A stretch of DNA of 64,000 bases from Streptomyces kanamyceticus (GCF_008704495.1 NZ_CP023699.1:6758001-6822000), one strand, 5' to 3'; numbered from the stretch's first letter, positions 18,826-27,293 are shown. Translations and numbers: made by a program. The notes: generated by a model from the sequence alone, not told the origin.

Positions 18826-19032
18826 GTGGGCGGCTCATGGACGTGGCGCAAGAGCAGTGCGAGCGACGGCGGTTCGGGCACTTGCGTGGAGACCGCCTGG
18901 ACCGGTGAGTCGGTCCTTGTGCGCGACTCCACCCGCAGAGAGGGAGCCGAGCTCGTCCTCGGCCCGGAGGCATGGTCGGCCTTCCTCACCCTGGCGGCCC
19001 GGCCACCCGCACAGGATTCGCCGCTGATGTAG
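18826..19032 (+). CDS. DUF397 domain protein
   Basis: 68-aa DUF397 protein with the family core WRKSSASDGGSGTCVETAW, VLVRDSTRREGAELVLGPEAWSAF split over the two halves. These small proteins are the usual partners of HTH/DUF5753 regulators such as the one just upstream. The start is ambiguous. GTG 18826 has GGAGG 5 nt upstream and gives the typical length. GTG 18751 would add 25 residues and has TACTCT 7 nt before it, as in a leaderless promoter. Confidence 0.8.
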   Translation: MGGSWTWRKSSASDGGSGTCVETAWTGESVLVRDSTRREGAELVLGPEAWSAFLTLAARPPAQDSPLM

Positions 19033-19088
19033 GCCCGGCTCGCAGGTCGACCCGTAGGCCCAGCAGCCCTGTCACGAAGCTCGACGGC

Positions 19089-19115
19089 GGCCCGGCCTCG
19101 ATGGGAGGCCGGGCC
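19089..19115. terminator. Bidirectional hairpin terminator between convergent genes
   Basis: GGCCCGGCCTC (19089-19099) pairs perfectly with GAGGCCGGGCC (19105-19115) around GATGG. It lies between the DUF397 gene and the oppositely oriented MFS gene. There is no T-tract, as is usual in streptomycetes. Confidence 0.7.
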
Positions 19116-19134
19116 GTCGCGCGCTCCGGGCCTT

Positions 19135-20565
19135 CTAGCCGCGCGCGGCACCCCGGCGCAGGCCGAACCAGATCAGGGCCGCCGCCACGAGCACCACCGC
19201 CGCGTCGATCGCCAGGACCGTACGGGTGCCCGTCAGAAGGTCCGAGTTCGTCGTCGCGAGTACGCCGAGCAGCGGGATGCCGATCGTGATGCCCACCTGC
19301 TGCGTGGAGGTGACAAGGCCCGTCGCCAGGCCCTGCTCCTCGTCGGGGACGCCCGACGTGACCGTCACGCCGTAGGAGACGATCGCGCCCAGGTGGAACA
19401 TGCTCGCCAGGGACACCGCGGCCGTGGCCAGCCACACCGACCAGCCGCCCTCGCCGATGCCGAGCAGCGCGGCGCCGAGCACGCCCTGTCCCGCGAGGGA
19501 TCCGACCAGCGTGCGGCGCGCGCCGAAGCGGCCGATGGCCTTGGGGGCGTAGATGCCCGCGAGTACCGAGAGGACGCCCTGCACGCCGAAGACCAGACCG
19601 GTCCGGAAGGCGGAGAGGTGCAGGATCTCCTGGAAGTAGAGGGTGAGGACGAACACGACCGTCGTCATCATCGAGAACGTGACCAGGCCGCCCAGGTTGC
19701 CCCACGCCACCGTGCGGCGGCGCAGCATCGGCAGGGAGACGAGCGGCGCCGCGGCGCGCGACTCGATCCAGCCGAAAGCCACAAGCAGGGCGACGCCCGC
19801 CACCAGCGTGACGATGACGTCGGCGCCGCCGAAGCCGCGCTCGGCCGCCGTGGACAGGGCGTAGATCAGGGCGAGCAGACCGCCGGTCACCGCCACCGCG
19901 CCGGGGATGTCCAGGCGCGGGCGGTCCGGGGTGCGGGACTCGGGCAGCAGGCCGGGCGCCAGCGGCAGCACGAGCAGCGCGAAGACGGTCAGCAGACCCA
20001 TCGTGGAACGCCAGCCGAGAGTGTCCGTCAGTACGCCGCCGAGCACCATGCCGACCGTGAAGCCGAGCGAGAGCAGCGTGCCGGAGATGCCGAGCGCCCG
20101 GTCGCGCTGGGGGCCCTCGGGGAACGTCGTGGTCAGCAGGGACATGCCGGTCGGCACGATGGCCGCCGCGCCCACGCCCTGCAGCGCGCGGCCGGTCAGG
20201 AACGACGCCGGGTCCCACGCGAACGTGGCGAGCAGCGAGGCCAGGCCGAACAGCGCGAGGCCCGCGAGGAACAGCTTCCGGCGGCCGAAGAGGTCCCCGA
20301 AGCGGCCGAAGAGCAGCAGGAAGCCGCCCGACGGCAGCGCGAAGGCGGTCACCGCCCACTGCAGCGCGGACTGGTTCATGCCGAGGTCGGCGCCGAGCAC
20401 GGGCAGCGCCACGTTCAGCACGGAGAAGTCCAGCGAGACCATGAACTGCGCGGCGCAGAGCACGAACAGGACGAGCTTGTCGCGGGAGGAGAGTTTGGGG
20501 GCGTGCGGACGCGGCGCCGGTGGGGCGGCCTGGGGGGACGGGGCAGGGGTGGTGTCGATCGCCAT
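19135..20565 (-). CDS. MFS multidrug-type efflux transporter (DHA2-like)
   Basis: 476-aa integral membrane drug/H+ antiporter of the major facilitator superfamily. Motif C/D features of 14-TM exporters are visible: QFMVSLDFSVLNVALPVLG in TM1, GRFGDLFGRRKLF (motif A) after TM2, and GRALQGVGAAAIVPTG in TM4. ATG 20565 is used; a TTG two codons upstream is possible. It is divergently transcribed from an MmyB-type regulator 90 nt away, the common arrangement where the regulator controls the exporter. The substrate is unknown. Confidence 0.9.
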   Translation of the reverse strand: MAIDTTPAPSPQAAPPAPRPHAPKLSSRDKLVLFVLCAAQFMVSLDFSVLNVALPVLGADLGMNQSALQWAVTAFALPSGGFLLLFGRFGDLFGRRKLFLAGLALFGLASLLATFAWDPASFLTGRALQGVGAAAIVPTGMSLLTTTFPEGPQRDRALGISGTLLSLGFTVGMVLGGVLTDTLGWRSTMGLLTVFALLVLPLAPGLLPESRTPDRPRLDIPGAVAVTGGLLALIYALSTAAERGFGGADVIVTLVAGVALLVAFGWIESRAAAPLVSLPMLRRRTVAWGNLGGLVTFSMMTTVVFVLTLYFQEILHLSAFRTGLVFGVQGVLSVLAGIYAPKAIGRFGARRTLVGSLAGQGVLGAALLGIGEGGWSVWLATAAVSLASMFHLGAIVSYGVTVTSGVPDEEQGLATGLVTSTQQVGITIGIPLLGVLATTNSDLLTGTRTVLAIDAAVVLVAAALIWFGLRRGAARG

Positions 20566-20655
20566 GGTCAAGAGCTTGCGACGGCCGGAATAGACGTGGG
20601 GAGCGGGAACTTATGCTGGTGGTCGGAACACCAGTCAGGCTTGGGGGAGCGCCAC

Positions 20656-21579
20656 ATGGCCACACCGTCGGTCGCGACGACACACACGGACGCGTCCAAG
20701 GCGCATCGCCTCGGGGAGCTGCGGGAGTTCCTGATGAGCCGCCGCGCGCGGGTCAGCCCGGCGGAGGCGGGGCTTCCGGACGGCGGGGCCCGCAGGCGCA
20801 CGCCCGGTCTGCGCCGCGAGGAGGTCGCCGTGCTCGCCGGTGTCGGTGCCTCCTGGTACCAGTGGCTGGAGCAGGGCCGCGACATCTCCGTGTCGCCGCA
20901 GGTCCTGGACTCCGTCGCGCGCGTGCTGAAGCTGAGCAGCGCCGAGCGGCGTCATCTGTACGTCCTGGCCGGGCTCAACCCGCCGGCCCCCGAGGTCGCA
21001 CAGGACGACTGGGCCATGTGCGAGGGGCTGCACCGGCTCATCAACACCTGGATGCCGTACCCGGCGCACATCATGGACGCGTACTGGAACTGCGTCATGT
21101 ACAACGACGCGGCGGCCTCCGTGCTCGGCATGCGCTCCGAGACCTCCGAGAACTGCCTGCTCACCTTCTTCAGCGACCCCATCTACCGCGCCCGCGCGAC
21201 GAGCTGGCAGCGCAACGCTCCGCAGGTCGTGGCGATGTACCGGGCCGCGTGCTCGGAGCACCCCCAGGACGACGGGTTCTCCGCGGTGATCGCGGAGGCG
21301 CGGTCGACGAGCGCGGAGTTCGCGGAGCTGTGGGAGCGCCGCGACATCCTGCCCGGCGGGCAGGTAGCCAAGGAGATCGAGCATCCCGTGGTGGGGACGC
21401 TCTTCCTGGAGTCGACGCAGCTGAAGGTTCCGGCCAGGCCCGATCTCACGATCGTGATGCACACGCCGATGCCGGGGGCAGGGTCTGACGAGGGCGAGGC
21501 CGTCGACACGGCGGGGAAGCTGGCGTGGCTCGCCTCGCCCGAGGGGCGGCGGGGGTCCATCTATCCGGTGGCGGGCTAG
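20656..21579 (+). CDS. Helix-turn-helix regulator with MmyB-like ligand domain
   Basis: 307-aa regulator. The N-terminal HTH has the family hallmark RRRTPGLRREEVAVLAGVGASWYQWLEQGR (two segments, about 37-75), followed by an MmyB-like PAS/ligand-binding region (about 115-290). ATG 20656 follows GGGGGAG at a good distance. It is divergent from the MFS exporter, so it probably represses or activates that gene; TATGCT near 20613 is a candidate -10. A paralogue lies at 62599-63411. Confidence 0.9.
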   Translation: MATPSVATTHTDASKAHRLGELREFLMSRRARVSPAEAGLPDGGARRRTPGLRREEVAVLAGVGASWYQWLEQGRDISVSPQVLDSVARVLKLSSAERRHLYVLAGLNPPAPEVAQDDWAMCEGLHRLINTWMPYPAHIMDAYWNCVMYNDAAASVLGMRSETSENCLLTFFSDPIYRARATSWQRNAPQVVAMYRAACSEHPQDDGFSAVIAEARSTSAEFAELWERRDILPGGQVAKEIEHPVVGTLFLESTQLKVPARPDLTIVMHTPMPGAGSDEGEAVDTAGKLAWLASPEGRRGSIYPVAG

Positions 21580-21605
21580 CGGGGTGTGCTCCGTATGCTC
21601 GGGGC

Positions 21606-21959
21606 ATGACTGAGAGCGCCGCGCTGGACCCCGAGGACCGCAAGATCGTCACCCTGGCCCGTTCGGCCCGGGCCCGTAACGGGGTGCCCGAGGGGGCGGC
21701 GGTGCGGGACTCGACCGGGCGTACGTATGTGGCCGGGACCGTCGCGCTCGACTCGCTCCAGCTTTCCGCGCTGCGGACGGCGGTCGCCATGGCGGTGGCG
21801 TCAGGGGCGGAGTCCCTTGAGGCGGCGGCGGTGGTCTCTGGCGAGACGGCTGTGCGGGATGAGGATCTTGCGGCTGTACGGGACCTGGGCGGGGCCGGGA
21901 CGCCGGTGTTCCTCGCCGGGGCGGACGGCGAGGTTCGCGTGCGGGCGGAAGCGGGCTGA
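21606..21959 (+). CDS. Cytidine deaminase-like protein lacking zinc ligands (probably non-catalytic)
   Basis: 117-aa protein with the size and order of a cytidine deaminase, located just before era as in other streptomycetes. In active enzymes the first zinc motif is (C/H)AE followed by a helix, and the second is PCxxC. Here the first position reads LSALRTAVAMAVASG, so the Cys/His and Glu are replaced by Ser and Leu, and no PCxxC is present (AVRDLGGAGTPVFLAG instead). It should therefore not bind catalytic zinc. TATGCT at 21594-21599 lies 6 nt before the ATG, a leaderless layout. Confidence 0.75.
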   Translation: MTESAALDPEDRKIVTLARSARARNGVPEGAAVRDSTGRTYVAGTVALDSLQLSALRTAVAMAVASGAESLEAAAVVSGETAVRDEDLAAVRDLGGAGTPVFLAGADGEVRVRAEAG

Positions 21960-21985
21960 CGCCTCGGGGCTCCGCCCCGGCCCCG

Positions 21986-22010
21986 CTCCTCGATCGCCGG
22001 AGGGGCTGAG
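21986..22010 (+). repeat. Dispersed intergenic motif, copy 1 (upstream of era)
   Basis: The stretch around GATCGCCGGAGGGGCTGA is nearly the same as 23060-23084 downstream of era. It is preceded by a short GGGGCTCCGCCCC hairpin (21967-21979). I know this kind of sequence as a common streptomycete intergenic repeat; its function is not known to me. Confidence 0.55.
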
Positions 22011-22060
22011 ATTTCGAGCGCGGTGCGGCGGCGCTCCGGGGATCAGGGACAATGGGCGCC

Positions 22061-23014
22061 ATGAGCGTTCGTAATCCGTCTTCAGCCGCGTCGTCCGAGG
22101 CCGCCCACCGGGCCGGTTTCGCCTGCTTCGTCGGCCGCCCCAACGCGGGCAAGTCCACCCTGACGAACGCTCTGGTCGGCAAGAAGGTGGCGATCACCGC
22201 CGACCAGCCGCAGACCACGCGGCACACCGTGCGCGGCATCGTGCACCGCGAGGACGCGCAGCTGATCCTGGTGGACACCCCCGGGCTGCACAAGCCGCGC
22301 ACGCTGCTCGGCGAGCGCCTCAACGACGTCGTGCGGACCACCTGGGCCGAGGTCGACGTGATCGGCTTCTGCCTGCCCGCGAACGAGAAGCTCGGCCCCG
22401 GCGACCGCTTCATCGCCAAGGAGCTCGCCTCCATCAAGAAGACGCCGAAGATCGCGATCGTCACGAAGACCGACCTCGTCGACGGCAAGACCCTCGCCGA
22501 GCAGCTCATCGCCATCGACCAGCTCGCCGTGGAGCTCGGCTTCGAGTGGGCCGAGATCGTCCCGGTGTCGGCCGTCGGCGACAAGCAGGTGGACCTGCTC
22601 GCCGATCTCATCGTGCCGCTGCTCCCCGAGGGCCCCGCGCTCTACCCCGAGGGCGACCTCACGGACGAGCCCGAGCAGGTCATGGTCGCCGAGCTGATCC
22701 GCGAGGCGGCGCTCGAAGGCGTGCGGGACGAGCTGCCGCACTCCATCGCCGTCGTCGTCGAGGAGATGCTGCCGCGCGAGGACCGCCCCGCCGACAAGCC
22801 GCTCCTGGACATCCACGCGTTCGTCTACATCGAGCGGCCCAGCCAGAAGGGGATCATCATCGGTCCCAAGGGCAAGCGGCTCAAGGACGTCGGCATCAAG
22901 TCCCGCAAGCAGATCGAGGCGCTTCTCGGTACGCCCGTCTTCCTTGACCTGCACGTCAAGGTGGCGAAGGACTGGCAGCGGGACCCGCGCCAGCTGCGCA
23001 AGCTCGGTTTCTGA
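22061..23014 (+). CDS. era: GTPase Era (30S ribosome assembly)
   Basis: 317-aa essential GTPase that binds the 3' end of 16S rRNA. G1 is GRPNAGKST (25-33), G3 DTPG, G4 TKTD, and the C-terminal KH domain has GPKGKRLKDVG. ATG 22061 is preferred over ATG 22052 because GACAAT (22048-22053) lies exactly 7 nt upstream, so the transcript should be leaderless; the upstream ATG lies within that -10 element. It is flanked by copies of an intergenic repeat. Confidence 0.97.
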   Translation: MSVRNPSSAASSEAAHRAGFACFVGRPNAGKSTLTNALVGKKVAITADQPQTTRHTVRGIVHREDAQLILVDTPGLHKPRTLLGERLNDVVRTTWAEVDVIGFCLPANEKLGPGDRFIAKELASIKKTPKIAIVTKTDLVDGKTLAEQLIAIDQLAVELGFEWAEIVPVSAVGDKQVDLLADLIVPLLPEGPALYPEGDLTDEPEQVMVAELIREAALEGVRDELPHSIAVVVEEMLPREDRPADKPLLDIHAFVYIERPSQKGIIIGPKGKRLKDVGIKSRKQIEALLGTPVFLDLHVKVAKDWQRDPRQLRKLGF

Positions 23015-23059
23015 GGCGGGTCGCACGGGGCCGGTGTCATCACCGGCTTCGCCGAGTTC

Positions 23060-23084
23060 GTCCTCAATCGCCGGACGGGCTTGA
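23060..23084 (+). repeat. Dispersed intergenic motif, copy 2 (downstream of era)
   Basis: This carries AATCGCCGGACGGGCTTGA, matching the copy at 21986-22010 with few changes; a degenerate third piece (GCCGGACGGGCTCGA) follows near 23102. A short hairpin GCCGGTG-TCAT-CACCGGC at 23030-23047 just before it may terminate era. Confidence 0.55.
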
Positions 23085-23120
23085 ACTGTCCCCCCCTCTG
23101 AGCCGGACGGGCTCGATTTC

Positions 23121-24359
23121 CTACCGCACCCCCTTGATTCTGCGTACCAGCACCGCCCCCGCAAGCCCCACCACCGCCGCCGTCAGGTACAGCACCCGGT
23201 AGCCCCCCAGGTACGTCACGATCGGGGCCGCTATCACCGGGGCCGCGACCTGGGGGAGGGAGTTGGCGATGTTGATGACGCCCAGGTCCTTGCCGCGGTC
23301 GAGTGCCTTCGGCAGGACGTCGGTCATCAGGGCGAAGTCCACGGACGTGAAGACGCCGAAGCCGATGCCGAGGACCGCCGCCGCGACGATCGCGCCCGGC
23401 CAGGTCTGCCAGAGCGCGAGCAGGCCCGTCGCCGCCGCCATCAGCGCGCCGGACCAGGTCACGAAGGGCTTGCGGCGGCCCACCCGGTCCGACCAGGCGC
23501 CGCCGACCACGACGGTGGCCAGCATCGTCACGCCGTTCACGGCGGTGAGGATGAGGACGCCCTGCTCGGGGTCCGCGTACGCGATCCGGTCGCGCAGGAA
23601 GTACAGCAGGTAGAGCAGGACCACCGAGTTGCTGACGTTGATCAGGAACCGGGTGAGCCAGGCCCAGGCCAGGTCCGGGTGGCGGCGCGGGCTCAGCCAG
23701 AAGCCCCTCAGGAACTCCCGCCCGTTCCACGGCGGCCGGTCGGCGCGCGCCAGGCGCAGGTCCCGGTGGCGTACGACGTAGGGGAGCACGCCCGCGACGG
23801 TGAAGACGGCGCACGCCGCGTACCCCGCCACCGTGCCGCCCGCCACCGTCGCGAGCCCCGTGCCCACCACCACGCCGAGCAGCTGCGCCGCACCGAGCCA
23901 GCCGCCGACCGAGCCGCGCTGGGCGCGCGGCACCCGGTCGGGGACGGCGGCCGTGACCGCGGCGAACGCGGCGTTCAGGGTGAGCTGGACCAGGCACCAG
24001 CCCGCCGCCATCGACCACACGGAGCCCGCGGCGGAGAGCAGGAGGAGCGAGGCGGCGCCGCCCGCCGTGCCCGCCACGATCCAGGGGGTGCGCCGCCCCC
24101 AGCGCGACGTCGTGCGGTCCGAGAGGGCGCCGAAGAGCGGGTTCGCGGCGAGGGAGACGACCGCGCCGACACCGGTGACCCAAGCCAGGACGGTCTCCTT
24201 CGAGGTGCCCGCGGGCGCGAGGTCCTCCGCCTGGACGGCGAGGAGGATCTGCAGCGGGCCGTACCAGCCCACCCAGATCGCGCCGTTGGCGAGGGAGAGG
24301 GCACCCGCCCAGCCCCCGCCGACCCGCTCGGTCGGCTCCCGCAGCGCGGTGGCGGTCAT
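23121..24359 (-). CDS. MFS transporter linked to beta-glucosidase (probable sugar uptake)
   Basis: 412-aa major facilitator with about 12 TM segments. The RTPWIVAGT segment after the first motif A (FGALSDRTTSRWGRRTPW) is reminiscent of sugar-cation symporters. It is second in an operon behind a GH1 beta-glucosidase, whose stop overlaps this ATG by 4 nt, so it probably imports the enzyme's beta-glucoside substrate. That role is inferred from context. A palindromic operator controls the unit at 25718-25741. Confidence 0.85.
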   Translation of the reverse strand: MTATALREPTERVGGGWAGALSLANGAIWVGWYGPLQILLAVQAEDLAPAGTSKETVLAWVTGVGAVVSLAANPLFGALSDRTTSRWGRRTPWIVAGTAGGAASLLLLSAAGSVWSMAAGWCLVQLTLNAAFAAVTAAVPDRVPRAQRGSVGGWLGAAQLLGVVVGTGLATVAGGTVAGYAACAVFTVAGVLPYVVRHRDLRLARADRPPWNGREFLRGFWLSPRRHPDLAWAWLTRFLINVSNSVVLLYLLYFLRDRIAYADPEQGVLILTAVNGVTMLATVVVGGAWSDRVGRRKPFVTWSGALMAAATGLLALWQTWPGAIVAAAVLGIGFGVFTSVDFALMTDVLPKALDRGKDLGVINIANSLPQVAAPVIAAPIVTYLGGYRVLYLTAAVVGLAGAVLVRRIKGVR

Positions 24360-25708
24360 GGACGCTGCGCCCGCAGGGCCTCGCGCAGCCAGTCGTAGGA
24401 CGCCTTCGGGGTGCGCTCCAGGGTGTCGTAGTCGACGTGGACGAGGCCGAAGCGCCGCCGGTAGCCCTCGGCCCATTCGAAGTTGTCGAGGAGGGACCAG
24501 ACGAAGTACCCGCGCACGTCCACCCCCGCCTCCAACGCCCGGTGCAGCGCCCGCAGATGGCCTTCGAGGTAGTCGATCCTCTCCTGGTCGTCGAGACCTT
24601 CGTACGAGCAGCCGTTCTCGGTGATGACCAGGGGCGGGAGGCCGTCTCCGTAGCGGTCGCGGAAGGCGGTGAGGAGTTCGGTGAGCGCGTCGGGGACGAC
24701 CGGCCAGCCGAAGTCGGTCACCGGGTAGCCGTCGATCTCCCTGGGGGAGAAGGGGAGTTCGGGCGGCAGGGTGACGCCGGAGAACTCGGCGGCGGTGCCT
24801 TCGGGGAGCGGGGCGCCCACCTTCGTCGGCTGGTAGAAGTTGATCCCGTACCAGTCGAGGGGGGCGGAGATGGTCCTCAGGTCCGCCGCGAGGTCGGGGG
24901 ACGGCATCAACTCGCCGATGCCGTCCGGGTATTGGCCGAGCAGCAGCGGGTCCGCGAAGAGGCGGTTGAGGAGTATGTCGTAGAAGTCGGCCGCCGCCGT
25001 GTCCTCGGCGTCGGCCGACGCGGGCCAGGTCGGGCCGTGCGAGTTGGCGATGCCGATGTCACTCGCGCCCGCGGCGCGCAGCGCCCGTACGGCGAGGCCG
25101 TGCGCGAGCAGCTGGTGGTGGGCCACGGGCAGCGCGTCGAAGAGGAGCCGCTCGCCGGGCGCGTGCTGGCCGAGCGCGTGGCCGAGCAGGGTGTGTTCGG
25201 CGGGTTCGTTGAGGGTGATCCACCGGGTGACGCGGTCGCCGAGCCTGGCCGCGACCACGGCGGCGTAATCGGCGAACCGCTCGGCCGTGTCGCGCTTCAG
25301 CCAGCCGCCCGCCTCCTGCACCACCAGCGGGGTGTCCCAGTGGAAGAGCGTGGGCACCGGGCGGATGCCCGCCGCGCACAGCTCGTCGACGAGGCGGTCG
25401 TAGAAGTCGAGGCCCGCCGTGTGCACGGAGCCCGACCCGGTGGGCAGGACGCGCGGCCAGGAGACCGAGAAGCGGTAGGCGCCGACGCCGAGCTCCCTGA
25501 TGAGCGCGACGTCCTCGCGGTAGCGGTGGTAGTGGTCGCAGGCGACGGCGGCCGTGCTGCCGTCCTTGACGTTGCCGGGGACGGTGGTGAACGCGTCCCA
25601 CACCGAGGCGCCGCGCTCGTCGGCGGCGCCCTCGATCTGGTGGGCCGATGTGGACACGCCCCACAGGAAGTCGTGGGGGAACTGGGGTATCGCCGCGGTC
25701 GCTGCCAT
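24356..25708 (-). CDS. GH1 family beta-glucosidase
   Basis: 450-aa glycoside hydrolase family 1 enzyme, normal length, without signal peptide, so cytoplasmic. The N-terminal signature FLWGVSTSAHQIEGA starts at residue 14, the acid/base TLNEP has Glu168, and the nucleophile ITENG has Glu364. FVWSLLDNFEWAEGY follows. The gene is first in an operon with an MFS transporter, consistent with import and hydrolysis of cellobiose-like or plant beta-glucosides. Its promoter is leaderless-like and covered by a perfect 9-bp inverted repeat. No regulator gene is adjacent. Confidence 0.95.
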   Translation of the reverse strand: MAATAAIPQFPHDFLWGVSTSAHQIEGAADERGASVWDAFTTVPGNVKDGSTAAVACDHYHRYREDVALIRELGVGAYRFSVSWPRVLPTGSGSVHTAGLDFYDRLVDELCAAGIRPVPTLFHWDTPLVVQEAGGWLKRDTAERFADYAAVVAARLGDRVTRWITLNEPAEHTLLGHALGQHAPGERLLFDALPVAHHQLLAHGLAVRALRAAGASDIGIANSHGPTWPASADAEDTAAADFYDILLNRLFADPLLLGQYPDGIGELMPSPDLAADLRTISAPLDWYGINFYQPTKVGAPLPEGTAAEFSGVTLPPELPFSPREIDGYPVTDFGWPVVPDALTELLTAFRDRYGDGLPPLVITENGCSYEGLDDQERIDYLEGHLRALHRALEAGVDVRGYFVWSLLDNFEWAEGYRRRFGLVHVDYDTLERTPKASYDWLREALRAQRP

Positions 25709-25715
25709 GGGCGGG

Positions 25716-25745
25716 ATCTTCCGTACTGTCGGGTACGGAAGTCAA
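25716..25745 (-). promoter_or_regulatory. Leaderless promoter with embedded palindromic operator for the beta-glucosidase operon
   Basis: On the - strand, TTGACT (25745-25740) and GAAGAT (25721-25716) are 18 nt apart, and the ATG follows after 7 nt. The spacer is filled by a perfect inverted repeat: CTTCCGTAC (25718-25726) and GTACGGAAG (25733-25741) separated by 6 nt. A dimeric repressor bound here would block polymerase. The sequence is unlike the CebR cellobiose operator, so the regulator is unknown. Confidence 0.65.
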
Positions 25746-25788
25746 CGGCCGTGCGGGGAAAAGATGAACAGGGCTCAGGTTTCTAGGG

Positions 25789-25870
25789 GATCTGCGGGTC
25801 CGCTGTGGCTGGTCGCGCCCACGCGGCGGAGCCGCACGTGTCACAGCCCCGCGCCCCTTACGGGGGCGCT
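25789..25870 (+). repeat. Dispersed GC-rich repeat, diverged copy
   Basis: Bases 25789-25812 are identical to 11013-11036 over 24 nt. The body then diverges and ends in CCCCGCGCCCCTTACGGGGG. It lies between the end of the emfourin gene and the beta-glucosidase promoter and contains the stop-proximal region of the former. Confidence 0.7.
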
Positions 25871-26137
25871 CTAGGCGCCCTCCTTAAGTACCCGCGAGAT
25901 CAGCTTGCGCTGCGGATCCGTCAGTCGTGGGTCCGAGCAGTACACCGTGTGCCCGTCCACCGTCAGCTGGTAGTTGAAGCCGTCCGGCACCCCTATCGGC
26001 GGGGTGCCGCGGCCCTCGGCCAAGGCCTGTTCGGCCAGGGCGTGCCATTCGGGGGCATCGGCCAGCGTCGAGGTGTCCACCTCGGCGTGCCGGTCGATGC
26101 CCGCGAATCCTCCCGTGCGCTTCACCTGGATACGCAT
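25871..26137 (-). CDS. Emfourin-like protealysin inhibitor
   Basis: 88-aa protein matching the emfourin family of small inhibitors of protealysin-like M4 proteases: N-terminal MRIQVKRTGGFAGI, central WHALAEQAL, and C-terminal YQLTVDGHTVYCSDPRLTDPQRKLI. It has no signal peptide. It follows the M4 protease gene by 44 nt on the same strand, so the protease and its inhibitor are coexpressed, the arrangement described for protealysin operons. Function is inferred from family and neighbour. Confidence 0.85.
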   Translation of the reverse strand: MRIQVKRTGGFAGIDRHAEVDTSTLADAPEWHALAEQALAEGRGTPPIGVPDGFNYQLTVDGHTVYCSDPRLTDPQRKLISRVLKEGA

Positions 26138-26181
26138 GGGTCCTGTCTACTCCACCGGATGGGCGGCGGGTAGCGCGTCCG

Positions 26182-27258
26182 TCAGTCGGTGGCGGGGACC
26201 TTGACCGTGGACCACGCGTCGATGACGGCCTTGAGCTCGTCGCCGTCGCCGTACTTCGCGCGCGCCGCGGCGACCGTCAGCTTCGCGAAGTCGGTGAAGG
26301 AGGCGTCCTGTGCCAGCTCGCCGCCGGTCAGTACGGCGTACCAGATCTGTCCCGCGCGCTCCCAGGAGTGGCCGCCGAGGGCGTCGGAGACCAGGTAGAA
26401 GGCGCGGTTGGGGATGCCGGAGTTGATGTGCACGCCGCCGTTGTCGCGGCCTGTCTTGACGTAGTGGTCCATGTCGGCGGGCTGCGGGTCCTTGCCGAGC
26501 ACGTCGTCGTCGTACGCCGTGCCCGGCTCCTTCATGGAGCGCAGCGCCTTGCCGGTCACGCGCGGGGCGAGCAGGCCCGCGCCGATCAGCCAGTCGGCCT
26601 CCTGGGCGGTCTGGCCGAGCGTGTACTGCTTGATCATCGAACCGAAGACGTCCGAAAGGGACTCGTTCAGGGCGCCGGGCTGCCCGAAGTACGTGAGGTT
26701 CGCGGTGTACTGCGTGACGCCGTGCGTCAGCTCGTGGCCGATGACGTCGACGGGGATGGTGAAGTCGAGGAAGATCTCGCCGTCGCCGTCGCCGAACACC
26801 ATCTGCTCGCCGTTCCAGAAGGCGTTGTTGTACTCCTCGGAGTAGTGCACCGTGGCGTTCAGCGACAGACCGCTGCCGTCGATGGAGTTGCGCTCGTAGG
26901 TCTTCTGGTAGAGCTCGAAGGTCGCGCCGAGGCCCGCGTACGCGCGGTTGACGGTGGCGTCCTTGCCGGGCTTGTCGCCCTCGCCGCGCACCTTGCGGCC
27001 GGGCAGCTCCGTGCGGTGCCTGGCGTCGTAGAGCGTGCGGTGCGGCCTGCCCGCCGCGGCTTCCTTGGGCGGGCTCACGCTGGGCGCGCCGATGACGGTC
27101 GTCAGGCGGCGCTGGGTGCGCTCGAAGGCGTCCCGCTGCAGGGTGCGGCGGGCGGGAGCGGAGAGCGCGGGGTCCTGGCTCTGGGCGAGAGTGTCCAGGA
27201 CGTGCGGCGGCACGATGCTGCAGAAGACGGGCTCGAAGCCCGCCGGGTTGGCGGTCAT
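26182..27258 (-). CDS. Protealysin-like M4 metallopeptidase
   Basis: 358-aa thermolysin-family zinc protease. A short propeptide carries the protealysin-type FCSIVPPHVLD motif (12-22), then the catalytic domain with HELTHG (His175, Glu176, His179), third ligand Glu199 in ALNESLSD, and a GGVHINSGI segment near 280. There is no signal peptide, so the protein is cytoplasmic or exported unconventionally. ATG 27258 is chosen because GTGACA-17 nt-CACATT and a 6-nt gap precede it, a leaderless promoter; ATGs at 27306 and 27282 are alternatives. Its inhibitor gene follows. Confidence 0.9.
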   Translation of the reverse strand: MTANPAGFEPVFCSIVPPHVLDTLAQSQDPALSAPARRTLQRDAFERTQRRLTTVIGAPSVSPPKEAAAGRPHRTLYDARHRTELPGRKVRGEGDKPGKDATVNRAYAGLGATFELYQKTYERNSIDGSGLSLNATVHYSEEYNNAFWNGEQMVFGDGDGEIFLDFTIPVDVIGHELTHGVTQYTANLTYFGQPGALNESLSDVFGSMIKQYTLGQTAQEADWLIGAGLLAPRVTGKALRSMKEPGTAYDDDVLGKDPQPADMDHYVKTGRDNGGVHINSGIPNRAFYLVSDALGGHSWERAGQIWYAVLTGGELAQDASFTDFAKLTVAAARAKYGDGDELKAVIDAWSTVKVPATD

Positions 27259-27264
27259 GGCGGC

Positions 27265-27293
27265 AATGTGGCACTGGGTCATGCCGCTGTCAC
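27265..27293 (-). promoter_or_regulatory. Promoter of the M4 protease-emfourin operon
   Basis: GTGACA (27293-27288, five of six bases of the -35 consensus) and CACATT (27270-27265) are 17 nt apart on the - strand. The ATG at 27258 follows after 6 nt, so the mRNA should be leaderless. Confidence 0.55.
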
